Part shown: positions 54,156 through 62,470 of the stretch, in pieces
How positions within the stretch are numbered: position 1 is the stretch's first letter
How the letters are laid out: each line of letters starts with the position of its first letter
Source: Desulfovibrio fairfieldensis
Lineage (GTDB): Bacteria; Desulfobacterota; Desulfovibrionia; Desulfovibrionales; Desulfovibrionaceae
Assembly (NCBI RefSeq): GCF_001553605.1
Contig: NZ_CP014229.1
Coordinates: 3,252,501-3,316,500, forward strand
Direction of reading: 5' to 3'
DNA length: 64,000 bases
Notes under the pieces: model-generated
The model's database searches: none
Told to the model about the DNA's origin: nothing
Seen by the model: only the letters and a program-made list of their open reading frames with translations
Translations under genes and position numbers: made by a program

Positions 54156-54658
54156 TGTCGACACGTTATTCACCCTCCGTTCATCGCTAAAATCGATAGC
54201 GTCGTACAGGCTGTCTTTCTTCCAGACAGGCAAGCTGTGAACAACCGAGCTTACGCAGGGCCCGAAATACCATGCTGCGACAAAGGCCAAGCCGCAAAGC
54301 GATTTCATCGCCTGTCAGCCGTTTCTTGCGCAACGCAAAAACACGGCCAAGACCATGTTCCGTCAGCTTGCTTCGGCAATGACCCGGGCGGGAGCTTCTG
54401 TCCGCAAGCGCCTCGGAGCCGCCCTGTCGGAATCGACTCATCCATTTTTCGGCAGTTCGCAGGCTGACGCCAAAACCAGTTGCTACCGCGGCAGCCGGGG
54501 CGGCCTGCATCCGCCGAATCATTTCCTCTCGATCTCTGGCCGTCAGTTTGGAATTCTTATGGATGTTCACTCTGTCCTCATCTCGGTTTGCTGTTGTCTG
54601 CTAACTCCATCTTTACCGATTTGAGGCAGGGTGAACAACCTATTGAAACATTACACAT
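54156..54658 (-). mobile_element. Decayed IS481-like element, internally deleted
   Basis: The inverted ends read TTATTCACCCTCCGTTCATCGCTAAAA on the plus strand at the left and TTGTTCACCCTGCCTCAAATCGGTAAA on the minus strand at the right. Between them only about 500 bases remain, against about 1 kb for a full element. The transposase is cut after its DNA-binding domains. Confidence 0.75.
54187..54570 (-). pseudogene. IS481-family transposase, N-terminal fragment
   Basis: 127 residues with the two helix-turn-helix parts of IS481 transposases: REEMIRRMQAAPAAAVATGFG, SLRTAEKWMSRFRQGG, LADRSSRPGHCRSKL and TGDEIALRLGLCRSMVFRALRKL. It breaks off at ACLEERQPVRRY, where the family normally runs into the catalytic DDE domain; the frame then enters the terminal repeat and stops. 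With the whole DDE domain missing, it cannot transpose. An N-terminal fragment could still bind the IS ends and act as a repressor. Confidence 0.82.
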
Positions 54659-54660
54659 GG

Positions 54661-54780
54661 GCGCTGTTTCTAAATTGTCCTTTCGCCCTCTGCTTGTGTC
54701 AGGATCGTCCTGTGTGAAGGTCGGATATGTTTGAATATACTCCCTCCGTCCAGTACTCGCCTTACTTTAGCCGTAGGAGA
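54661..54780 (+). repeat. Degenerate family A-like repeat
   Basis: CTGTTTCTAAAT at the start and ATACTCCCTCCGT in the middle resemble family A copy 5, but the second half is not conserved. The boundaries are approximate. Confidence 0.35.
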
Positions 54781-54849
54781 GCTTGTGAGATGTACAAGTA
54801 AAGACGGTAACGCTAGTTATTGATAATGACATAAATTACTTCATAAATG

Positions 54850-55040
54850 TGCTCCAGGGAGATTGCTGTCACTATCCGTAGCAATGATGTCTTTATCTAT
54901 AGCAGTGCTGTCCTTATCTGCACGCCGCCTTGCGGCTACAGATAAGGCAACACGGCTTCGCCGTGAATGGTTCAGGCAAGTCTTTGGCGCGGCAACGGCT
55001 TGCGCCCTTGGCAGAGAATGAAAATCCCTAGTTAGAAACA
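54850..55040 (-). repeat. Family B-like structured repeat (divergent)
   Basis: GCTGTCCTTATCTG, a loop, CAGATAAGGCAAC and several short hairpins recall the reverse complement of family B (GCTGTCC, stem, loop, stem, GGCAAC). The stem sequence is different but pairs. The ends are uncertain. Confidence 0.4.
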
Positions 55041-55050
55041 GTTTTTAGTA

Positions 55051-55209
55051 ATCAAGGCTTTTCTCATTGACAGGCGCACTGTTGATTTCTTGTAGTCGAC
55101 GATAGAAAATTCTTCAATAAGAGGGGATATTGCCAATTATGGCGTTTAAATGTATTGATTTCTCAGAAGTCATCAACAGTGTATCTGTCAATGAGGAAAG
55201 CCTTGGTTA
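55051..55209. repeat. Long inverted repeat upstream of the aminotransferase gene (MITE-like)
   Basis: The left arm, 55051-55086 (ATCAAGGCTTTTCTCATTGA and onward), pairs with 55171-55209 with few mismatches across about 36 bases. The arms enclose about 85 AT-rich bases with no gene. The layout suits a small non-autonomous element or a strong RNA hairpin in the leader of the glycan cluster. Confidence 0.65.
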
Positions 55210-55281
55210 CAGCCAGGAAACTGTCTGAAAAGACATGCCTTGGTGCCTGCTCGTGTCTTTTGTGCCCTATACATTTTGTAA

Positions 55282-56438
55282 ATGTGCGTTCAACTAATGA
55301 GTATTGATAACCATACATATATTACAAAATCGCGAATGCCGAAAGAAGAATATTTTTCCAGGCAAAGCAGTGATATTTTCAAATCATCATGGCTCATGAA
55401 TAACGGCCAATGTGTCCGTAAGCTTGAACGTTCTCTGAGCGAATACCTTGGAGTAAGATATATTCTCACCGGCAATAACGGCACGACAGCTCTCATGCTG
55501 GCTCTGCAACGTGCCGGACTGGCTGGAAGAAAGGTGCCTTCACCCCTTATACGTATGTGGCGACACTTTCAGCTTTGCTTTGGCTTGGTTGTGAGCCTGT
55601 CTTCGTGGACGTTGAGCCGAACAGCTTTTGCCTTTCATCTGAGCTTTTGTGGCAACGGTTGCGTAATGAGCCTGATATCTCCGGGGCTTTGCCTGTCCAT
55701 ATTTATGACTTGGCTTGTGATGTGGAAAGCCTGGAAGACATTTGTCGGGAACATGGCGTTACTCTCGTTTATGATGCGGCGCAGGCTTTCGGTTCTTGTT
55801 ATAAGGGCAGAAGCCTTCTGGGCTATAGCATATGTGGTTTTCTCGCCACAAAGATTTTCCATACTGCGGAAGGCGGGTGTGTTATTTCGCCTAGCGCGGA
55901 GGCTCACAAGGCCCTGTCTCTTGCCCGCGCCCTTGCCCTCATCAATGATGATCACTACAATTTGGGCATCAACGGCAAAATGAGTGAACTCCATGCCGCA
56001 ATGGGGCTGGCCTTTTGGGACGGAACAGATGCGGAAATCGAATGGCGCAAGCAGCTTTATGCAGTGTATGGCGAGGCTTTGAAAGATCTGCGCCCGATTC
56101 GTCCCGCCGTTCGTGAAGGGCTGGAGTGGAACTACGCCTATTATCCTATTCTTTTGCCTGATGAGCGCTGCCGTAGCCGAGTTGAACGATTCTTGTCTGT
56201 GCAAAACATTCATCCCAGACGATACTTTTATCTGTCTCTTAATACATTGTCATATTTGAAGAGTGAGTGGCGCAGTCCTTGCAATGTCGCTGAAGACGCT
56301 GCTAAGCGCGTTTTGTGCCTACCCATGTATGGAGAGTTGAGGAGGAAAATGTCTTGCATATGGCACAAAGCATACTCACAGCACTACGTAATGGCATATA
56401 GGAGATTCAATAATGGCTCATATTTTTCTTTACACTGA
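55282..56438 (+). pseudogene. DegT/DnrJ/EryC1 sugar aminotransferase, single frameshift
   Basis: A PLP-dependent aminotransferase that would put an amino group on a keto-sugar nucleotide. The first part, 55282 to about 55536 (SEYLGVRYILTGNNGTTALM), and the second, from about 55536 (FTPYTYVATLSALLWLGCEP), are adjacent but in frames one base apart. One base seems to be missing between GTG and CCTTCACC. The second part has YDAAQAFG and the PLP lysine in LATKIFHTAEGG. All conserved parts are otherwise intact, so the lesion is recent, a sequencing error, or tolerated. The end overlaps the glycosyltransferase start by 26 bases. Confidence 0.82.
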
Positions 56439-58458
56439 TTTGAGCCCGTCGCGTCCCTGGCTTTTTGCGACGATATACGCCAATCTTACATTGCTATCCA
56501 AGTTTGGCCTTAAGCTTGGACCATTGGATCCATGGTCATGCGAACTCATCCCTTCTCACATGCTGTTTTGGAATCCCGTGCCTGAGAACGAGTCCCCACC
56601 TCCCGGCATGGCCCAGGGAATGGGGGAATTGAGTCAGAAAATTGAAGCCGGGCAGAACATACTGCTCATGTCATACTCGCCACACCTTCTGGCTCATCAG
56701 TCTCTGGCGCGTTTGTTACGAAGTCATGTTGACTTGAACAAGCACGAAGTTCGAGCTGTTTTCGTTGCAGGACGTCCTGTTTGTGTTTTTGAGCAGCGGT
56801 GGCGTGAGGCAAGAAAGACTCTATCGGAGGCTGTGGGGCAGGCATTCACCGAACAGTACAGAGCACTCTCCAGTATTATCATGGAAGCCCGCCGTGAGTG
56901 GGGAGAAAACAACGTCACACTGTTGCCCGATCTGTCAGACAGTCCCACAGCCGGACGGAGCGACGCTTTGGCCCAAAGTCTGTTTGCCGCTCTGGGCTGC
57001 CCGCCCCCGATTGTGCCTGATCCTCTGCCGCGTCATCCCCTGTTTTTGGATTCCCTTGAAGCGCGGCGCTTGAGTTGGGCTCTGGAGGTGCGGGATAACG
57101 CTTGGCCGAAGCTGGATGAAAGGCGGTTCTTGGACTGTCTGAGCATGATGGAACGGGATTGGGGCACAGCTCCCCTCAGTCCCAGGAAATTGCGGCAGAT
57201 TCTGATACGGGAAGGCGCGGCGGACCAGCGCACACTTGAAACATTTTTGGAGTTGGCTCCCGGAAGCCTGGATTGCCCGGAGTGGCTGGCCACGCAGGCG
57301 GAAGCTGATTTTTTCTCTCCACTGCCCGGTGACAAAATCAAGGCCTTTGCGTCCGCCCTTCCCTCCGCTGTGCGCATCCCTTTGCGGCAACGCTATGCTC
57401 TTGATGCGTCTTTGCTGTCAGAGGATCAAAAGGGGCTGGCAGAAGCCTTGTCTGCTGTCGCATCCGATGAGACCGCTGTGATAGGCGAGCCGGTTCCTCC
57501 CGTTATGCTGACTGTCCTGACCATGACTTACAATCATGAGGCGTATATCGCAGAGTGTATGGACGGCGTGTTGGCCCAGCGTACTGATTTTTCGGTGCAG
57601 CATCTTGTGCTCGACCATCATTCCACGGACAGAACCGCGGGTATTGTAGCGGCCTACGCCGCCAGGCATCCTTCCATCCGGCCTGTGATTCTGTCTCAAC
57701 GTCGCCCCTTTGAAAACGTCACGGGCCTGTTTAGCCGCTGCCGTACCACTTACGCCGCCCTGTGCGACGGAGACGACTACTTTACCGATCCGTTTAAGCT
57801 GCAAAAACAGGTGGATTTTCTGGAAAGCCATCCGCACTGCGCCCTGTGCTTTCATCCTGTGAGCGTCGTGTTTGAAAACGGCGAGCAGCCGGGGGTCTAT
57901 CCTCCGCCGTCTATGCTGCCTCGTGGCGTGCGTGAAGAATATTATCTGGCGGACATGTTTCAGGGTAATTTAATCCAGACAAATTCTGTTGTGTATCGCT
58001 GGCGCTTCAGAGATGGGATGCCGGAGTGGTTCCGCCCGGACCTTTGCCCGGGCGACTGGTACTGGCATCTGCTCCATGCGGAGATGGGCAAAATCGGTTT
58101 CTTGCCGAAAGTCATGTCCGTTTACCGGCGACATAAAAACGCAGTGTATTCGATGGCGTTTATTTCGCCAATAGAACATCACAGAATACATGGTATGACT
58201 GAATTGTCAACGTATCAGGCTTTCAATGAACACTTTCATGGTCGTTATTTTCGCCGCTTGGCCATGCTGGCAAACGATATATTCGCCGATTTTTTTAAAA
58301 TATACTCGAATGAAGGTGATAAAACATTGCTGGATCAGGCCAGTAAGAATTTTCCAGGCTTTGCTTGCTATTTTTTGCAGTCCCTGAAAGTTGTGCGTAA
58401 AAAGCGGCCCGGCCTGGGTGTTCACTCTGGCGAGGCACAACTCCGATCTGAAGAATAG
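56413..58458 (+). CDS. Large glycosyltransferase: unknown N-terminal domain plus GT2 domain
   Basis: A 681-residue protein. Residues from about 365 form a GT-A family 2 glycosyltransferase: MLTVLTMTYNHEAYIAECMD, HLVLDHHSTDRTAGIV, and the metal-binding AALCDGDDYFTDPFKLQKQ. The C-terminal acceptor side includes CPGDWYWHLLHAEMGKIGFL. The first about 360 residues match no family I know and contain NILLMSYSPHLLAHQSLARL and VAGRPVCVFEQRWREA; the latter stretch recalls nucleotide-binding folds. There is no signal or membrane segment. The start ATG follows AGGAGATTCAATA and overlaps the aminotransferase gene. Confidence 0.85.
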   Translation: MAHIFLYTDLSPSRPWLFATIYANLTLLSKFGLKLGPLDPWSCELIPSHMLFWNPVPENESPPPGMAQGMGELSQKIEAGQNILLMSYSPHLLAHQSLARLLRSHVDLNKHEVRAVFVAGRPVCVFEQRWREARKTLSEAVGQAFTEQYRALSSIIMEARREWGENNVTLLPDLSDSPTAGRSDALAQSLFAALGCPPPIVPDPLPRHPLFLDSLEARRLSWALEVRDNAWPKLDERRFLDCLSMMERDWGTAPLSPRKLRQILIREGAADQRTLETFLELAPGSLDCPEWLATQAEADFFSPLPGDKIKAFASALPSAVRIPLRQRYALDASLLSEDQKGLAEALSAVASDETAVIGEPVPPVMLTVLTMTYNHEAYIAECMDGVLAQRTDFSVQHLVLDHHSTDRTAGIVAAYAARHPSIRPVILSQRRPFENVTGLFSRCRTTYAALCDGDDYFTDPFKLQKQVDFLESHPHCALCFHPVSVVFENGEQPGVYPPPSMLPRGVREEYYLADMFQGNLIQTNSVVYRWRFRDGMPEWFRPDLCPGDWYWHLLHAEMGKIGFLPKVMSVYRRHKNAVYSMAFISPIEHHRIHGMTELSTYQAFNEHFHGRYFRRLAMLANDIFADFFKIYSNEGDKTLLDQASKNFPGFACYFLQSLKVVRKKRPGLGVHSGEAQLRSEE

Positions 58459-58670
58459 CGATGATGGAAAAACAGGTGTTCCATGCTGAAAGAGCTGTGG
58501 TCGACTTATTATTTTGATGGTATGAATTTTAGAAGTTTCGTTGTTTACAGTTTACATGCGAACTGCAAATTTTGAGGTATCTCCACGAACAATCATTTTT
58601 CGCGGCGCAACAGATTGTGATGCGGTATACTATTCAGACTTTTATAACAATCTGCTGGTAGGATTATATC

Positions 58671-59834
58671 ATGGCATATTCCACATTCTCTCATGTCAGG
58701 GTCGACGGGATTAGCGCTGTCGTGCCCGCCGAGGAAAGACGCATTGAAGAGGATCTGGTTTTTATGGGGAGAAATGTCAAGAAAGCACATCGTATGACCA
58801 AGATAGCCGGTATTGATCGACGTCGGGTCGCAGCGAAAGGTGTTACCCCATCGGACCTTTGTTATCAGGCGGCGGAATGTTTGCTCAATGACATTCGATT
58901 GGAGAAATCCTCTATTGACGCCCTTATTTTTGTTACCCAGCACCCTGATTACATCTTGCCGGCCAGCGCCTGTATTTTGCAGGACAGGCTCGGTCTGTCC
59001 AAACACTGCGCAGCCTTTGACGTCAACCAAGGTTGTGCGGGCTATGTCTATGGCTTGTGGCTCGCGTCCTCTCTCGTTGAGTCTCGCGCCGCCACACACG
59101 TGTTATTGCTGGCAGGCGACGGACTTTCACGATTGTACGACAAAAAAAATCTCGTAACAGCACCGATTTTTGGTGATTGTGGTACAGCAACAGTATTGAC
59201 ATATTCGCAGCGGGAAACACGATCGTTTTTTGTGCTCGGCACCGATGGAGGAGGGGCGGAAACGTTGATTGTACCCGCCGGGGGGGCTCGCATCCCTTTA
59301 CCATTGGATCAGGAAGCATATGCTCCGCTTTGTGAAACATTGGTGGATGAACAGGGTACACCCTGGCGTTTGAATTGGACCTATATGGATGGTGGCGCAA
59401 TTTTTGATTTTGCCATGGATATCGTTCCTGAACATATAAGCAAAGCTCTACAATACGCTCAAAAAAATGAATATGACATAGATTTTCTTGTATTGCATCA
59501 AGCTAATAAACAAATCATTTCTGCTATTGCCAAACAGCTGAACTTTCCCTTGGAAAAAGTGCCCATGGAAAGTTTTAGCAAATACGGCAACACTGCCGTG
59601 GCAAGTATTCCAACAGCGATTTGCAGTGAGTTGGCCTCCAAAATCAACAATTCTACCGCACGGCTAGTGCTTTCTGGCTTCGGTGTAGGGCTGTCATGGG
59701 CTACTGCCGTTCTGGAGCTGGACCATGCATGTTGTGACAATGTACGCGAGTATGTCACGCCAGATAAGGTGCATACTCCGGAAGAACTGGTAAGTTATTG
59801 GCAGAAAAAAATTTCCGGCGATAGGCACATATAG
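58671..59834 (+). CDS. 3-oxoacyl-ACP synthase III (KAS III) family enzyme
   Basis: A 387-residue thiolase-fold enzyme of the FabH type. The catalytic triad is complete: Cys in FDVNQGCAGYVYGLWLASS, His in LVLHQANKQIISAIA and Asn in SKYGNTAVASIP. Longer than housekeeping FabH (about 320), it has extra sequence before LHQAN and at the C-terminus. It is encoded directly before a small carrier protein and an acyltransferase, so it probably builds a short acyl chain for a sugar rather than for membrane lipids (inference). The ATG at 58671 follows a weak TAGGAT site. Confidence 0.9.
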   Translation: MAYSTFSHVRVDGISAVVPAEERRIEEDLVFMGRNVKKAHRMTKIAGIDRRRVAAKGVTPSDLCYQAAECLLNDIRLEKSSIDALIFVTQHPDYILPASACILQDRLGLSKHCAAFDVNQGCAGYVYGLWLASSLVESRAATHVLLLAGDGLSRLYDKKNLVTAPIFGDCGTATVLTYSQRETRSFFVLGTDGGGAETLIVPAGGARIPLPLDQEAYAPLCETLVDEQGTPWRLNWTYMDGGAIFDFAMDIVPEHISKALQYAQKNEYDIDFLVLHQANKQIISAIAKQLNFPLEKVPMESFSKYGNTAVASIPTAICSELASKINNSTARLVLSGFGVGLSWATAVLELDHACCDNVREYVTPDKVHTPEELVSYWQKKISGDRHI

Positions 59835-59861
59835 CCTTCATAACAGTTGGGGAGTATTTCG

Positions 59862-60092
59862 ATGACAAGAATCCAGTTTTTTAAAGAGCTAAAAGAATTT
59901 TTGCAGTGTGAAGCGGACCTCACTATTGATACTTGCCTGTGGGATTTGGAAGAATGGGATTCAATGGCCATCATGTCCTGCATTGCCTACTTCGATGCAA
60001 ATTTCGGCGTAAAAACAAAATTCAATCAATATAAGGATGTGTCAACAGTGGAGGATCTCATGGTCCTGAGTAAAGCTGTATTTGAAGACTGA
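59862..60092 (+). CDS. Acyl carrier protein of the glycan cluster
   Basis: A 76-residue acyl carrier protein. The phosphopantetheine attachment serine is in LEEWDSMAIMSCIAYFD (DSM in place of the usual DSL). The four-helix pattern and acidic character fit the family. The ATG at 59862 follows GGGGAG. It lies 27 bases after the KAS III gene and 10 bases before the acyltransferase gene, so the three form an operon. The unusual DSM and local context suggest a dedicated carrier, not the housekeeping AcpP. Confidence 0.88.
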   Translation: MTRIQFFKELKEFLQCEADLTIDTCLWDLEEWDSMAIMSCIAYFDANFGVKTKFNQYKDVSTVEDLMVLSKAVFED

Positions 60093-60102
60093 CGATAAAA
60101 CG

Positions 60103-60741
60103 ATGAAAAAGATTGTTATTATTGGTAATTCCGGCGCTGCCAGGGAGTGCTACTGGCTTTTGCGGGATGTGATGCTGCAACAACCAAATCTTGTCTTCGA
60201 AGGTTTTTTATCGTTTGAGGGGCACAAAGGGGACTTGCGTGATCTTGCCGCTTGGGAACTGGGCTCAGATGATGCCTACTCGCCGCAGGAAGATCACGCG
60301 CTGGTCATCGGCATCGGAAAGCCAGCCCTGAGGCTCAAAGCTTATGAAAAATGGAAGGCACGCAAAGCGCGTTTTTTTAGTTTGATTCATCCCACTGTAA
60401 AAATTGTGGGTGACGTCGCATTGGGCGATGCCAATATTATAGCGCATAATTGTCACGTCTCGTGCAATACAAGTATCGGCAACGCCAATTATTTCAACGG
60501 AAGTGTAGTGGTCGGTCATGATACTCGTGTCGGGCATGGCAATTTTTTCGCACCGTTCAGCATCGTGCTGGGAAATGTCCGCATCGGTTCCGGAAACAGC
60601 TTCGGAGTATACTCTGCCGTGCTCGATCACGCGCACATCGGCAATGGCAATACCGTAGCTCCCGGTGCGCATGTTTATAAGGGATGCAGCGATGCGTGCA
60701 TGATGGCCGGGAATCCGGCCCTGCGCATGAACACTCCCTAG
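60103..60741 (+). CDS. NeuD-like left-handed beta-helix acyltransferase
   Basis: A 212-residue sugar O- or N-acyltransferase. The N-terminal Rossmann-like part begins KIVIIGNSGAARECYWLLRD and resembles the NeuD/PglD PglD_N domain. Hexapeptide repeats follow (VGDVALGDANIIAHNCHVS, IGNANYFNGSVVVGHDTRVG and onward), with the probable catalytic His in FNGSVVVGHDTRVGHG. Family members acetylate amino sugars with acetyl-CoA. Next to an ACP, this one might use an acyl-ACP donor (inference). The ATG at 60103 is preferred over the TTG at 60082. Confidence 0.86.
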   Translation: MKKIVIIGNSGAARECYWLLRDVMLQQPNLVFEGFLSFEGHKGDLRDLAAWELGSDDAYSPQEDHALVIGIGKPALRLKAYEKWKARKARFFSLIHPTVKIVGDVALGDANIIAHNCHVSCNTSIGNANYFNGSVVVGHDTRVGHGNFFAPFSIVLGNVRIGSGNSFGVYSAVLDHAHIGNGNTVAPGAHVYKGCSDACMMAGNPALRMNTP

Positions 60742-60744
60742 TTG

Positions 60745-61075
60745 CATTCAGGTTGTTCACCCTGCCTCAAATCGCTAAAGCTGGAGTTGGCAGGCAACAG
60801 GAAGCCGATGCCGTACGCCTCACTCTGCATCAAAGTGGAGGGAGCTAGGGAATGGCGGTTCATGCTATAAACCATAAAGATTCCGTGAGGCTGACGAGAA
60901 TTGGGCATAAACACAGCCAGTTGACCGCACCGTCCATAAACCAACGATAAAGCGGACGCTCCACCCGAGTGACATTAATAGGATATTACAATTTTCGGCG
61001 CTTCCACAGTGCTCTTGACAGAAAATCTCCGGTTTTAGCGATAAATGAAGGGTAAATAATATATTGACATTTTAC
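60745..61075 (+). mobile_element. Second decayed IS481-like element, no transposase left
   Basis: The left end GTTGTTCACCCTGCCTCAAA and about 35 following bases match the right end of the element at 54156-54658. The right end, read on the minus strand (ATTTACCCTTCATTTATCGCT), matches its left end. About 330 bases remain with no transposase frame. The orientation is opposite to the first element. Confidence 0.65.
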
Positions 61076-61359
61076 ATCTGGCGATGGCGAATTAAAAATA
61101 ATGGCTTGGAACTCTACGGGCATTGTTATGAACATAAAAATGTATATATAATGAGTTTCACGAAAGAGACCTGAGGGAGTATATCAAAGGATACCGTCAA
61201 CTTTGGACCAAGCTGTTCAAATAGAGTTGCACTATAAGGCAATTACTTAGGGGTAATCCTTTGATGTTGCTTTTTTTTTCAGAATGTCTGTAGCATTGAG
61301 AAGTGGAGCAGGAATGGATAATTTAAAAATGCACTATGTGATTGTGTAATGAGGCTGGT
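61076..61359. other. AT-rich leader before the radical SAM gene
   Basis: About 280 AT-rich bases with no gene recognised. It probably holds the promoter for the radical SAM and methyltransferase genes. Confidence 0.4.
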
Positions 61360-62421
61360 ATGACACTATACTCTGATTTAAAAATATTTCATTTTCCCCA
61401 AAAAATTGACAATTTGGGTCATGATATGCCGGTGACAGCTCCTGTCCATATCCGTTTAAAACCCACAAATAAGTGTAATCATCGCTGCAGATATTGTGCA
61501 TATCGCAGTTCGGATCTACAGCTAGGCAAGGATATGCGGATCGCGGACACTATTCCTCAAGGAAAAATGTTCGAAATTTGCAAAGATATTGTTGCCATGG
61601 GAGTGAAGGCAGTCACATTCAGCGGTGGAGGGGAACCGCTGATGTATCCTTATTTGCTGGAAGGGGCTCGGATACTCAAAGAGGGCGGCGTCCGCCTTGC
61701 CTGTCTGACCAACGGTGCGCTGCTGCAGGGCGACGTTGCAAGGTTTTTTTCGCAGAATGCCGCCTGGATACGTATCTCAATGGACGGCTGGGATGATGCC
61801 AGCTACAGGCGTTATCGCGGCATCGGCGATGGCGAATACTCCAAAATCATGAGAAATCTTTTGGCCTTTTCCGCCCTTGGCGGCGATTGTGTACTCGGGG
61901 TCAGCTATATCATTGATGCAGAAAACTATACGCATATCCCGGAAGTTCTACGGCGATATAAGGACATCGGGGTTCGCAGTGTGAAGCTTTCCGCCTGCAT
62001 CACGTCCAATGATGCCGAGAGGGCCAATGAATATCATGCACCGCACTTTCACTATGTTCAGGACGCCATACGGCAGTCTCAAGAACTATTTGCAGATCAA
62101 AGTTTTGAAATAGTCGACGCATGGCATGCAATGGACGCCCGTTTTCACAAGGATTACGACTGGTGTCCGTATTCACAGATATTGACCGTGATAGGCGCGG
62201 ATCTTGGCATATATCCGTGCCAGGACAAGGCCTATAACGATGAGGCCTTGCTGGGAAGCCTGCGTGGACAGCGCTTACGCGAATGGTGGTTCGAAAACAA
62301 GGATGCTTTTTTTAAAATACACCCTAATGTGCACTGCCGGCACCACTGTGTCGCGAATGGAAAGAACATGATGCTGCATGAATATTTGTCTCTTGTAGAA
62401 GGACATACAGAATTTGTATAG
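61360..62421 (+). CDS. Radical SAM protein with SPASM-like C-terminus
   Basis: A 353-residue radical SAM enzyme. The [4Fe-4S] motif is KCNHRCRYCAYRSSD (CxxxCxxC), followed by VTFSGGGEPLMYP (GGEP motif) and RISMDGWDDASYRRYRG. Extra cysteines near the C-terminus (DWCPYSQ, GIYPCQDKAYN, HCRHHC) resemble an auxiliary SPASM-type cluster. Related proteins modify peptides or act in surface sugar synthesis. The ATG at 61360 follows AATGAGGCTGGT. A methyltransferase gene follows after 49 bases, so the two may act on the same product (inference). Confidence 0.86.
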   Translation: MTLYSDLKIFHFPQKIDNLGHDMPVTAPVHIRLKPTNKCNHRCRYCAYRSSDLQLGKDMRIADTIPQGKMFEICKDIVAMGVKAVTFSGGGEPLMYPYLLEGARILKEGGVRLACLTNGALLQGDVARFFSQNAAWIRISMDGWDDASYRRYRGIGDGEYSKIMRNLLAFSALGGDCVLGVSYIIDAENYTHIPEVLRRYKDIGVRSVKLSACITSNDAERANEYHAPHFHYVQDAIRQSQELFADQSFEIVDAWHAMDARFHKDYDWCPYSQILTVIGADLGIYPCQDKAYNDEALLGSLRGQRLREWWFENKDAFFKIHPNVHCRHHCVANGKNMMLHEYLSLVEGHTEFV

Positions 62422-62470
62422 ATGCGGTTATATTGTAAAATGATGAAGTTTACATAGCGCGCCTGAAACC

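Noticed and set aside
54012-54467. Plus-strand open frame across the IS remnant
   Set aside because: It is antisense to the transposase fragment and has no recognisable domain.
60738-60944. A 68-codon minus-strand open frame in the second IS remnant
   Set aside because: It runs into the IS end sequence and matches no transposase part I recognise. It is probably decay product.
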